Positions 36,932-47,889 of a stretch of DNA of 64,000 nucleotides are shown in pieces. Below the pieces are notes generated by a model. It was not told where the DNA came from and did no database searches. It saw only the letters and a list, made by a program, of their open reading frames with translations. How positions within the stretch are numbered: position 1 is the stretch's first letter; each line of letters begins with the position of its first letter. Origin of the DNA: Mytilisepta virgata. Lineage: Eukaryota > Mollusca > Bivalvia > Mytilida > Mytilidae. The stretch is from the NCBI GenBank assembly GCA_028015205.1, contig CM051512.1, positions 3,966,755 through 4,030,754 of the forward strand, read 5' to 3'. A program made the translations under genes and the position numbers.

Positions 36932-37367
36932 CTAGAAAATAAAAAGGTTTTTCCTTACTTGTTTTTATCTCATATTCCAAATAAATATGTACAATGTTGC
37001 TGTTTTATTGATATTTGCAAAACATATCCTTTCATTTCTATTGAGTACTTTTAAACATGTTTAAATCTGTTTCTTTCTCTACCTGTCAAAAGCCAGGGCC
37101 TTGTATTTTCTGATGATAAATTTTGAACTTTAAAAATCTTTTCTTGTGCAACAGCTGATATAACTTTTTAAGACTGAATATCCTGAAAACAATGGTAGCA
37201 AAACTTTTAAAAAGTCACCACAATTCTCAATAAATATATAGAGAATAATACATTGCAAAATCCATATCAAATTCCAACGTCGACATGAGTCACCAATATT
37301 TATAAGATGACAACCTTAGATGTTTTTAATTCTTCCCCATTTATCTTGTTCTACAAATCTTGTTCTA

Positions 37368-37660
37368 CACAGGCAAAAATGCCACACATATGTCATGCAT
37401 AGACACACGTCTCACAGGGGTTTCACATGCGTGATATGCACGCTTTATGCCACGCATGTGTGACGCACACATGTGAATGGCATCTATCTGAAAACGCATG
37501 GGACACAGGTGTGTTTTCCCATGCATGAAATTCTCATGTGAAACACATGATCACATGTGTATTACATGCGTTTTGCAAACATGTGGCATGAAACGTCCCT
37601 AACACATATGGTGACACAAATGTGAAACGCATGTGCATATGTGTGGCAATTTTGCCTGTG
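37368..37660. mobile_element. MITE with 25-bp TIRs and TA target site
   Basis: Left end CACAGGCAAAAATGCCACAC and right end GTGTGGCAATTTTGCCTGTG form inverted repeats with one mismatch. The repeats extend to CATATG and are flanked by TA on both sides (37,366-37,367 and 37,661-37,662). The 293-bp body is made almost entirely of short (A)CACATGTG and ACGCATG-like words. It lies in the third intron of the methyltransferase gene. The TA target suggests mobilisation by a Tc1/mariner-type transposase (inference). Confidence 0.8.
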
Positions 37661-38018
37661 TATCTGAACCAAACTTCCAGGTGCGAAAAATCAATTAAAT
37701 TTATTGAAAATTTTGTTCTTATTACATCTATTTTCATGTTTTGGATCAATAAACTTATTTGTTCAAATGAATTAAAGACTAAATAGTGACTAGAACTAAT
37801 TCAGTTCTGGAATAATGTTGAAAATTCCCACTTCACAACCTTCGCAATTTGAAAATTTTGCAAGTTACAACATATTACAGCAATTAAAAAATTAATTTTT
37901 CCACAAAATTTAGAAAGTGACAAAAAGGAAATTACTGTACAACTCATCATCCACAGGTCTAAGATAGTTATGTCTTTGATCAGGGAAGCTATTTATTAAA
38001 AAAAATCAACATATATAC

Positions 38019-38193
38019 CTCCTCAGAGGGAGTAACCACATAAGGGGGATTGAACAGTAATACATCTATTGAATGTTGTAGCCTTGGTAGTAAACTGTCA
38101 ACTAAATCAGTTACAACTGGTTCTATCTGTATATCGTTTTGTTTGGCTGTTCTCTTTGTTACTTCTGCAGCAACAGGATTTATATCTGTAGAC
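38019..38193 (-). CDS. N6AMT1: eRF1 methyltransferase N6AMT1, exon 3
   Basis: A 175-nt exon with acceptor (ttttgcag) and donor (gtatat). It continues the frame from exon 2 and ends in phase 0. It encodes STDINPVAA (the acidic residue after strand 2 that binds SAM ribose), PVVTDLVDSLLPRL and the catalytic NPPY motif at residues 122-125, followed by VVTPSEE. NPPY is the hallmark of N5-glutamine and N6-adenine class I methyltransferases, positioning the amide of the substrate. The known role in eukaryotes is methylating the glutamine of the eRF1 GGQ motif, together with TRMT112. Confidence 0.95.
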
Positions 38194-38235
38194 CTGCAAA
38201 AAAAAAGAATAACATTTGACTTCATATATTTGTAG

Positions 38236-38591
38236 ATGGATGGATGAATTGTTTAACGTCCAGTAGTAGGCAGGTGCATATCAGGACGAGAACATGTTGA
38301 TATGATAATGAATATGATCCCTGCTTTGTACTAGACAGACACGCTGAGCCGGATTTTTAATGTACTAGCTAACAAAGTAACTGTCCGCAGTAAGACATAT
38401 CACCCCACTCAGACACATTATACTGACTCCGAGCTGATCAGTAGATCTCTGCTCTTACTCCTAGATGCTGCATGCTTGGCGGAGAAGCAGCAAATACCAA
38501 TTTTAATGTCTCTGGTTTGACCCGCCCGGGGATCGAACCCACGACCTTCCGCACTCGAAGCGAGCATGCTACCATGAGACCACTGAGGCGG
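38236..38591 (-). mobile_element. tRNA-derived SINE in intron 2, with 15-bp TSD
   Basis: A minus-strand SINE with a tRNA-like head at 38,525-38,591 (A-box-like CAGTGGTCTCATGG, anticodon loop CTTCGAG, B box GGTTCGATCCC). Its ~250-bp body ends 'ctactactggacgttaaac' plus ATCC repeats. A perfect 15-bp target duplication TTCATATATTTGTAG flanks it (38,221-38,235 and 38,592-38,606). The body and tail resemble the SINE families widespread in bivalves (MetaSINE-like, from memory). Confidence 0.9.
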
Positions 38592-38810
38592 TTCATATAT
38601 TTGTAGAAGTTTCAAGAAAACTTTCATGTCAATATTAACATAAAATAAAGCTAAATTTTTTTCAGTTCTTGGAAAGAGGAAAATCTGAAAAAGTAAACTG
38701 TCAGACATTTGTACACAGAGCTGAACCAACATGGACACATTCAGAAACTCATTATTGATTACAAGCAATATTACTCTTGTCAATAAAAAAAAAACATTTT
38801 AAAAAGTTAC

Positions 38811-38897
38811 CAGTAAATTGCAGATGGCCCAAGTATCTTTGCTAAAAAAGTAATACACACTCCCGACCCACTACCAATCTCTAAACACAGGTCTGGA
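38811..38897 (-). CDS. N6AMT1: eRF1 methyltransferase N6AMT1, exon 2
   Basis: An 87-nt exon between an acceptor (attttcag) and a donor (gtaact). It completes the split codon from exon 1 and ends with a split Trp codon completed by exon 3. It encodes the SAM-binding motif I, EIGSGSG (residues 51-57), within PDLCLEIGSGSGV, followed by a helix and LGPSAIY. The phase agrees exactly on both sides. Confidence 0.95.
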
Positions 38898-38944
38898 CTG
38901 AAAATAAAAGAATATCGGACATTTCATGTCATAATCACACTGTT

Positions 38945-39485
38945 GTGTCATAACAACAACAACAACAACAACAAATACTTTATTGCTTAATCAGAAGTGC
39001 CCACAAGGGGAAGAATAATTAACATTAATTTCATACAGTGATTACAAATGATTCAATGTGATTAAAATACAATTAGAAATCAAAAGGTATACAACAAGCA
39101 CAGCTAATGACTTTGAGAGATGACAATGTATGAACAGTGTTATTTATAAAATTGTCATATGTTTTCATTTAACCTACATTTTCGTTCCATTCATAATTTG
39201 TTTACTGGTTCAAGGCATACCAACTTACTGTGTCTTTCTGTTTGTGGAAAACACACCAAAGATAAAACGTAAGCTGTCAAATATGTACAAAGTTTCCAAC
39301 AATTAATAGATTTTTTTTTCAACAAGTTTAGTTGTCTCCCTTGTGAGAGCATTCTGTTATAAAATTTGTCTATGTTTTCTGTGTTAAACTGTTGTGACAA
39401 AAAATTGTCATTGTCTGTCTTTGTATTATTTGTAAACTATGCCCGTAAGGGTGCCTTTTGGCAATAAAAGAATATTGTATTATAT
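38945..39485. repeat. Two opposed retroelement 3' ends with microsatellite
   Basis: On the left, an (AAC)8 run (38,950-38,975) precedes 'aaatactttattgcttaatcag', the minus-strand end of a retroelement tail. On the right (39,400-39,480) a plus-strand tail reads 'gggtgccttttggcaataaaag' and ends in TATTGTATTATA. They look like related 3' ends in opposite orientation. Confidence 0.45.
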
Positions 39486-39556
39486 TTTATTATATAATAT
39501 GATTTAAATCAAACCTTTTATTGAAAAAGTTTAGGATGTCGATTTTTATAAATCAG

Positions 39557-39826
39557 TTTGTTTAGTTTGTTTAGTTGGGGTTTTACGCCGTTTTCAGCAC
39601 ATTTGGCTATTTCGTGGAGGCCAGTTTTTTATTGGTGGAGGAAGCCGGAGTACCCGGAGAGAACCACCGACCTTCGGTAGGAAAATTGGCAATCCTTGTC
39701 AATTAAGATCGGAGTCGAACACACCCCGCCACAGGTGAGATTCGAACTCACAACCTCAGCGTTGACAGGCTAGTGATCATTAGTAGTCATGACGAACTAC
39801 CTAGACCACTCGGCCACCGAGGCCCC
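39557..39826 (-). mobile_element. tRNA-derived SINE in intron 1, with 12-bp TSD
   Basis: The same family as 6,567-6,815, in inverse orientation. On the minus strand GGCCGAGTGGTCTAGG starts the tRNA-like head, and the tail ends in TTTG/AAAC repeats. A perfect 12-bp target duplication TTTATAAATCAG flanks it (39,545-39,556 and 39,827-39,838). Confidence 0.9.
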
Positions 39827-40079
39827 TTTATAAATCAGAAATAAATACAGGAAAATAAACTATGTACAAACAATTATAATTTTTTTTATTCTACTGTGTT
39901 ATTTTGCAGAACCATACATAATATTACATATCTGCTTAGGTTTAGACAGCATCTCATCTATTGACAATATTGTGTGATGTGAAATAAAATGTGTTCTCTT
40001 ATTATATTTACAAAATTAAATTTGAACTGTTCAAACAGATGGCAATACATTTCCAGATATTTGTTTAGTTCAACTATGA

Positions 40080-40975
40080 AAACTTTACCTGCTATTGGTT
40101 GTTTTTACAAAGATTTTGGTGCCAATCCAAAATCCAAGATGCCGCCTCCGTGGAACATAGTTTAACACAGAGCCCTATGGGAAACACATACAAACAGCTT
40201 CTTCTCATGTAGAAACAATCACACATTTAAACAAAATCATGCAAGAATGATACTAGGGTGGTCCTCTACTAATTTTGAGTTTTTGGTGCTGATCCAAAAT
40301 TCATGGCAACCGTGGAACATTGTTTAACATAGAACCCTATGGGAAATATATACAGCTTCTTCTCAGAAACCATCTCAAATATTTAAACCAAATCATGCAG
40401 GAATGTTACAAGGTTGGTCCTCTACTAATTTTGAGTTTTTGGTGCCAATCTGAAATCCAAGTGGCCACCACTGTGGAACATAGTTTAATATTGAACCCTA
40501 TGGGAAATACAAACAAACAGCTTCTTCTCAGAAACCGTTTCAAACATTGAAACCAAATCATGCTCAAATGATACTATGGTGGTCCAGTACTAATTTTGAC
40601 AGTTTGGAGCAGATCTGAAATCAAGATGCTGTAATTGCAGAACATAGTTTAACATAGAACAATATGGGAAATACATTGTACCTTCTCAAAAACCATTTCA
40701 CACATTTAGACCAAATAATACTGGGGTTGTTTTCTTCTAATTTTGAGGTTTTTTTTGTCAAATTGAAATTCTTGAACATAGGAACCTATGGGAAAAATGT
40801 TTTAAAATGCTTCTTCTCTGAAACCTCTTAGGCATGTAAGAACAAAATTTGCAGGAATGCTCATTTAAGAGTCTTCTATGAAGTTTGTTTAAGCATTAAA
40901 AAACAAAATATGCTGGAAACCTCATTTAAGAGTCTTATACAAAATTTGTTTTTGAGCGATACAGGCTCAGGATAC
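40080..40975 (+). repeat. ~170-bp monomer repeats (15.9-kb family relative)
   Basis: Four to five monomers share 'ggtgccaatc.aaatccaag', 'gtggaacatagtttaa', 'agaaccctatgggaaa', 'cagcttcttctcagaaacc' and 'ggtggtcctctactaattttgag'. The block ends with 'gcgatacaggctcagga'. Confidence 0.75.
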
Positions 40976-41812
40976 TTGTGACCTAAACTCCTGATTAATT
41001 TCTCATTTTATGCTTTTTATTTCTATACAGTATTATCACATAATGAATGTAGATGCGCTATAAAGTTTTGGAATTCTGATTTTTAAAAACTGGGGCCCAT
41101 AGGGTTTGAATTTCGAAAATTGGAATTTCAGCTTGTGACCTTAACTTCTCATTCATTTTTCATGTCATACATTTAATTTCTATACCATATTGTCACATAC
41201 TATATTTGGATGCACAATAAGGTTTTAGAATTTTGATTTTTAAAAATAGGGGCCCACAGGGGTCAAATTTCGAAAACTGGAAATTTTAACTAAACTGCTT
41301 ATTAATTTTTCATTTTATGCTTTTAATTTCTATACAATATTGTCACACACTGTATGTAGATGCGCAATAAGGTTTTAGAATTTTGATTTTGACAACTTGA
41401 GGCCCACAGGGGTTGTATTTTGGAAATAGTAAATTTAAGCATGCGCCTTAAACTCCTCTTTCATTTTGCATTTAGATTTAACAAATTTATTTAGATATAT
41501 ATATATATATAATATTGTTCTTTATTTTCTGTAGATATGCGAAAAGGTTTTTAATTTTGAAAATATATTAAGGGATCAAATTTTGGGACAGAAAATGGTG
41601 AAATTGCTGATTTTGCTTTGTCTCTGGAAATACTCATTCATTTTTTGTTTCAGTGGTTTCATTTTTGTATAATATTGTTCTTCACTATGAGTAGATGTGC
41701 AATAAGGTTTTAAATTTTGAAATTTGATTCAGGGTTCCAATTTTCAGACTGAAATTGTTAAATTGATAATTTTTCACTGTTAATTGTTTTTTACTTGTGC
41801 AGTGCGGGATTG
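40976..41812 (+). repeat. Second block of ~180-bp tandem monomers
   Basis: At least five diverged monomers share 'agatgcgcaataaggtttt', 'agaattttgattttt', 'gggcccacaggggt', 'tttctata.aatattgt'. It directly follows the preceding block. Confidence 0.7.
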
Positions 41813-42725
41813 AAATTGTTTCTGATAGCACCAATTTGTAGTTTTATTTTCAAAATATCTTTTTATTAGAATAGATATCAAAAGTATTATTCTATTATAA
41901 ATTATAACCATTTAAAAGCAATTTTCAATCCTGGATTCAATTGTAATTACTTTCTGTTTATAAAAAGTGATTGTATAATACCTGCATGGTTGTTTCTTCC
42001 AAAATGTTCAGAAAAATTTAAATTATAACTAATATGTCAAATTATGAATTGCGACTTTTTGTTCTAAATAATATGTCAAACTTTAAATTATGATTTTTGT
42101 CCTGTGATTTTCTGTCATACATTCCAACAAAATACACTAAAGTGGTTGAAAAAATATGAGAATAAGATGCTGTAACTATTCCTATAATTGAATTTTTAAA
42201 ATAATCAGTTAAGTAAAGGAAGGAAAGGTTGAAACTAAAATGAAATCAATAGCAGTAATAACAATTTTAAACAAAAATATAAAGATGTATTTTATATAAC
42301 TTAGTATATATAATTTGTCTCACTATTTCTCCTACTAAAACATAATTCAAATATCATCACCTTGAAAGTTAATAGATACTCAAAATTTAATAGCTTTTAT
42401 TCAATTCAACTGTATTTCTATCTAATTAAACAATTTGCTCAGCTGCACACCTGCATATTAAAAATTTCAAATTACAACTTTGCTTCGATATCTTAATTAT
42501 AGGTGTCATAAAATTGATATTATTTTCACCTGACATTACACAACTCTTTACTGCCCCCAGGTATTAATACACAGGGTGTGTATTCTACAGTTAGAAGCAA
42601 ATATAAGGTATACATTGTATATAACAGAAAGGTTTTTGTAGAAACAAATGTATTTAATAATGAATGTATAGAATCTCATGAAAAAAATTTACTTAATGTT
42701 TTGAGTTTCTATGAAAGCCTAAAAA

Positions 42726-43612
42726 AGATTTGTAACTAGGATGTAATTATTTTATAAGTACGTCCCAAAAAGATCTGTAACTGGTATGTAACCAGTTTAT
42801 AAAATAAAGACAAAAGAACATTGTAACTGGTATGTAACCATTTCATAAGAAAGCCCAAAAAAGATTTGTAACTAGAATGTAATTATTTTATAAGAAAGCC
42901 TCAAAAAGATGTGTAACTGGTATGTAACCAGTTTATAAAATAAAGACAAAAAAAAAAAAATGATTGTAACTGGTATGTAACCATTTTATAAGAAAGTCCA
43001 AAAAAGATTTGTAACTAGAATATAATTATTTTATAAGTAAGATCCAAAAAGATCTGTAACTGGTTTGTAACCATTTTATAAAATAAAGACAAAAAAAGGA
43101 GCTGGTATGTAACCATTTTATAAAATAAAGAAAAAAGATTTGTAACTGGAATGTAACCTTTTTATAAAATAAAGACAAAAACATTTGTAACTGGAATGTA
43201 ACCAGTTTATAATAAGGACCCAGAAAGATTTGTAACTGGTATGTAACCATTTTATAAGAAAGACTCAAAAAGATTTGTAACTGGTATGTAACTAGTTTAT
43301 GAAATAAAGACAAAAACCCATTGTAACTGGTATATAACCATTTTATAAGAAAGTCCAAAAAAGATTTGTAACAGGAATGTAACCAGTCTATAAGTAAGTC
43401 CAAAAAAGATTTGTAACTGGAAGGTAACCAGTTTATAAAATAAAGACCAAAATATTGTAACTGGTATGTAACCTTTTTTATAAAATATCCCCAGAAAGAT
43501 TTTTTACTGTTATGTAACCATTTTATAAGGAATTCTCAAAAAGATTTGTAACTGGTAATTGGTATGTCACCAACTCAAAAATATATGTAACTGGTATGTA
43601 ACCAATATAGAT
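42726..43612 (+). repeat. ~45-bp satellite with a palindromic core
   Basis: About 20 copies of a unit that reads 'agatttgtaactggtatgta' then 'accagtttataaaataaag' plus an A-rich spacer. The core AACTGGTATGTAACCAGTT is a perfect 7-bp inverted repeat with a 5-bp spacer. It lies in intron 1 of the methyltransferase gene. The 125-codon minus-strand frame inside it is an artefact of the repeat. Confidence 0.9.
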
Positions 43613-43996
43613 TTTGACATGGCTTGTGCTTAATCTGCATCGATGCTTTAATTTGGCAATATATTGTCACCATTTTGTAACTGGTTACAAAACAGGTATA
43701 TTAAAATGGACTTGGACTAATTTCTTGCCATATATGACATATGACATTGACAGTATCTTTGCTTTCATGCAGTCTATTCGAAATAACCTCAATGCACATG
43801 ATGCACACTTTCAATTAACCCGCTACATGCGTTATTTAGTGTGCACCACGTGATTAAGGTTATTTCTTCATAGACTGATAAAAAATTAACAGTCAATCTT
43901 TAAATAAAAAATCTAGTTTAGCAGCAGTCACATTGGGTCTTTTTGTTATTAGATGTACCGTGCAAACATAATTTTATGGTAACATTTTCTATATAC

Positions 43997-44130
43997 TTTA
44001 ATCTTTTGAGGAAGTCGCATTCCTTCTCTAGCGCATCTAAAAACAGAAATGAATCCTCAGCTGGTTCATACACATGTTCTAAATCTTTGGAAGAGAGATG
44101 AGAAATATCTGGCGTTGCGAAACAGGACAT
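43997..44130 (-). CDS. N6AMT1: eRF1 methyltransferase N6AMT1, exon 1
   Basis: The first coding exon, starting at the ATG at 44,128-44,130. It encodes [12 protein letters not shown] and the conserved [16 protein letters not shown], the N-terminal signature of HEMK2/N6AMT1. It ends two bases into a codon at a gtatat donor; the open frame past the donor is intron. The first intron is 5.1 kb and is almost entirely repeats. No TATA box is obvious upstream. Confidence 0.93.
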
Positions 44131-44459
44131 AACAAGGGAAGTAACTCTAATAAGAATTTGCTAAATTGAATATTACATATTCGAATTACAGTTTTGACTG
44201 AAGAGCGCTTCTGGAACGTCCTGACCCTTACACTGGTTCCCTGCAGTTAAACCATACTATATATGGAAATATGTAATAAAAGGTAGAGGTCAGAGAACCA
44301 GTCTACCTGACCCTTTGCTAATGAAAGATGAGATCAATATTCTTTTAAGCTCGAGTTGTCAAAACACGGACTTATATTACTAGGAAACAAAAGGCCGGGG
44401 GACACATTTACTGTTACACTCACAAGTTTAAATTTGGATAATTGTGAAATTATTTGTTT

Positions 44460-45042
44460 CTTGAAATAGACAATAAGGGACATGTGACGACAAACTTACT
44501 TTATGACAAACGTTCCTATTGTTAATTTTCCCTTCTTGAATAGCAATATACCTGTATCGCCTGCATATGGAGTCTACGTTTCTCAGTTTATCCGATTTTC
44601 AAGGGCATGCGTGAGTTACCCTGACTTTCGACAAAGAGGATTAATGCTGACACAAAAGCTTCTTATCAAGGATAAGTTGATGTCATCACTTAAGAAATTT
44701 TACGGTCGTCATCACGAATTGATTGACCATTACAGTGTTCCAATATCTACAAGATGATGTTGGACCTGATCCCACTGTCGTCACATTTCAACGGATTGAC
44801 TTTGTTGAACTTCACGAAGGGTGCTGTATACGGAGTAAGAACTGCTTACCATTCCGGTTCACTCCTGGTTTTTATAGGAGTTCGTGTTGTTCATTGTTTT
44901 TTTTAGTTTTCTGTGTTTATTTGTTGTGCTTGTGGTTGTTCATTTAACTTCCCGGGTTTGTCTGTCCAATGGATTACGTTTTTTATTACTCCTTAGGTAT
45001 ATTTGTCCTTTTTAGTACAAAAAAAAAAAAAAAAAAAAAAAT
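44460..45042 (+). pseudogene. Reverse-transcriptase relic with 3' tail and poly-A
   Basis: The frame 44,503-44,757 matches the region after the RT catalytic motif of a reverse transcriptase common in molluscs (VNFPFLNSNIP, SPAYGVYVSQ, KFYGRHHELI). It is 5'-truncated. A ~260-bp 3' tail follows ('ggtgctgtatacggagtaag', 'cccgggtttgtctgtccaat') and a run of ~23 A (45,018-45,041). I read it as a Penelope-like or non-LTR retroelement; the class is uncertain. Confidence 0.65.
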
Positions 45043-45426
45043 AAATCCCTACAAACAAAACAATTGTTGTGACGTTTCAATTAAGTCCCAGAAACAATTT
45101 TCCTAGAACACATATTACTTATTATGGGCTCGTTTACCTAGGAAAATTAATCCTGGGACTAAATTTTATAGTAAAATTCAAAACACGGACATAATTTACT
45201 AGGAAACAAAGTCCGGGTGACATATTTTACAACGGGACTAAATTTACTGTTACATTCAGAATTACATATCAAGGAGTAGAAGTAACCAACTTTTTTAATT
45301 TCTCATTTGTTTCCGGGGTTTCTCATCAAGAAATCAGTTTCCTTACTTATTTGGGACACACATTAGTATTATTCAATATGCACGTACAGCGAAAGAAAGA
45401 ATTTACTGTAGTGTTTTTTTTACATA

Positions 45427-45500
45427 TGTGATAAGGCTACATTTAAAAGTTTTTAGTTATGTTGTATTTTTGTCATTGTGTATTTAATAAATATCTGTAA
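45427..45500 (+). repeat. LTR-like 5' end (TGTGATAAGG)
   Basis: TGTGATAAGGCTACA and the following ~65 bases are similar to 57,091-57,160 downstream of a Gypsy relic. This suggests a solo or partial LTR of the same family. Confidence 0.45.
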
Positions 45501-45865
45501 ACTAGCGATATTTTGCAATGATTAAACCATGCAGTCATCTACTGTTCTTTAATTTATTGGAGTTTGTTGTAATCAAGCAGTAAAATACCCTGAAAATACA
45601 ATTACAACAATATTCAGTCTAAAGAGAGTAACTCAGACAAGTTTTCAAGGCAAATTATGAATCCAATATAAAAATACCACACAAAATCATAGAATTATCA
45701 CTCAAACTCGTAATGCTTCCCTTTTCATTATGGTTCTCAAAATATGCAATTCAGATGAAGAACAGCTATCGGTTTTACAAGAATTAAGTATAAATAATAA
45801 AAAACATATAGCAAAAATTGCAGTATATTACACTTGCAATAAGCTGACATATAGCAGACAATAAA
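45500..45865 (+). repeat. Duplicated segment, copy 1 left part
   Basis: Similar to 54,365-54,705 ('ataccctgaaaatacaatta', 'caatattcagtctaaagaga', 'cagatgaagaacagc', 'cacttgcaataagc'). The match resumes at 47,605 after an inserted retroelement. Confidence 0.75.
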
Positions 45866-47604
45866 TGGGCATTTAAAAAGTCGGAATATGAATATATATA
45901 TATATATATGTTCAAACTCTTTTAGGTCGTTTTTTAGTAACGATAAACAAAAGAACTATGTCAATTGTACCTGCTTTGATATGATATGCATTTGAATTTT
46001 TACTAGATAACATTCTTGTTCGCTATGGAGATTCCGTATATCGCCATGTAATCGGAATTCCAATGGGGACTACCTGTGCACCATTTATTGTGGACCTGTT
46101 TCTGTATTGTTACGAATCACAATTTATATCTAAAATATGCAAAGATCCAACGAAACAACATTTGATACACAAATTTAACACTTTTAGATATTTGCATGAT
46201 ATTTTGGCTGTCAATAATGACGACTTCAGTATGTACACTAAAGAGATTTATCCTGTGAACTGACTTTAAATAAAGCTAATACTAACAATGAACACTGCCC
46301 TTTCCTGGATCTTGATATCTATATCTCTAACGGGAAGATTAATACTAAAATTTACGATAACAGAGATGATTTTTCATTTCCTATTGTTAATAACCCTATT
46401 TTTGTAGACGGTGACGTTCCCTTGGCATCATCGTATGGTGTTTATATATCTCAACTTATTCGATTCGCTCGTGTATGTATCAATGTATTTGATTTTAACG
46501 AATGAAATCTTTGTATTACTGAAATATTATTACGCCAGGGATTTCGATATTACAAACTTGTCAAAACTTTTACTAAATTTTATCATCGGTATAAGGACCT
46601 CATTCGTAAATATAAATTAACGTGCAAACATCTTATATGTTCAGGTATTTCACATCCCCATATTTTATGGTAATATTCTATACAGAGGACAAACATAAAC
46701 ATGTCGTCATTCACATGAAAAGCTAATCAAACCTTTAAACAGACTTATCAACAAGGGATATAGATACAATACTGTTATCAAGTCATTAAAGATGGCATTT
46801 TTGGAATAAATATTGATTCACTCATAGTCGTAAATAAACACATTTATTCTACAAACCAGTTGTTGGCATGATACGGGTTATGTTCTTCTCGTATAATATA
46901 TGATGGCATGATACTAAATCCTTAACAGGGGGGGGGGGGGGGGGATTGTGGCTGATTTTCTATATGATATAGACATAATCTTTTGATCGGTTTAATTGAG
47001 GTTTGAAGCTGGTATTTCAGTAACTGCTAGTAGTCCTTTGTTATATGTTTATCATTGTCAATTTGCTTAGTTTCTTATATTACATTTTTTATCATCGTAC
47101 TCGGACATCTTTTGAACGGGGTTTTATTGTGTGTATCGCTTGGTGTTTGTTTATTCCACATTGGCTACAGGTATAGGGGAGGGTTGAGATCTCACAAAAC
47201 ATGTTTAAGCCCGCCACATTTTTGCGCCTGTCCCAAGTCAGGAACTTCTAGCCTTTGTTAGTCTTGTGTTTTTTAAATTCTGGTTCATTTTTATGTTTCG
47301 GAGTTTAGTGTGTCGTCCATTTTGCTGAACTAGTATACATTATTGTTTAGGAGCTAGCTAAAGCCCGCCTCCAGGTGCGGAATTTCTCGCTGCGTTGAAG
47401 ACTCATTGATAGCCTTGAGCTGTTTTCTGCTCTTTGGTCGGGTTGTTGTCTCCTTGACACATTCCCCGTTTCCATTCTCTGTTCTGTTAGTAAACACAGC
47501 AAATAAAGCCAAAAATATTGATATAAACAGCAAAACATACCTCGCATGAGGTGCGAAGGTTTGTTTGGTACAAACTGTAGTTTTTCCTTCACTTCATCAT
47601 AAGC
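45866..47604 (+). mobile_element. Reverse-transcriptase element inserted in a duplicated segment
   Basis: The RT-like stretch begins near 46,010 and includes GIPMGTTCAPFIVDLFLYCYE and RYLHDILAVNN. The catalytic box reads YLHD rather than YIDD, and several stops and frame changes follow, so it is dead. The 3' tail (47,150-47,530) carries 'cccgccacatttttgcgcct' and 'ggtcgggttgttgtctcc', the reverse of the nested tail at 10,043-10,470. Both edges are set by the break in homology with 54.7 kb. Confidence 0.7.
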
Positions 47605-47889
47605 ATATAGCTATCAAAAATACATAACAGTATCAATCCGAAGAAACAAATATTAAAATTAAAACTAACCATATTCTGTACACACAAATGCAGCTATTTT
47701 CAAAATACTGCCATTATTCAAACATTGCTCAAATTTACTCAAGATTGCACTCCTAAAAGTAGAATCTATTTACATGTTATTTACAATACTCAGTTTATGG
47801 ATCATATTAACCCAGTTCTAACTTTTCGGTTTCCTAAATGGTGATTTTTATTATTTCATTATAAATATCTGTATTTTATCTTTATTTAT
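47605..47889 (+). repeat. Duplicated segment, copy 1 right part
   Basis: It matches 54,700-54,975 ('caaaaatacataacagtatc', 'aaaatactgccattattcaa', 'ggatcatattaacccagttc'). It ends where the truncated Gypsy pol begins. Confidence 0.75.

Noticed and set aside
43026..43403. 125-codon frame on the minus strand
   Set aside because: Translation of the ~45-bp satellite; repetitive, hydrophobic and without start context.
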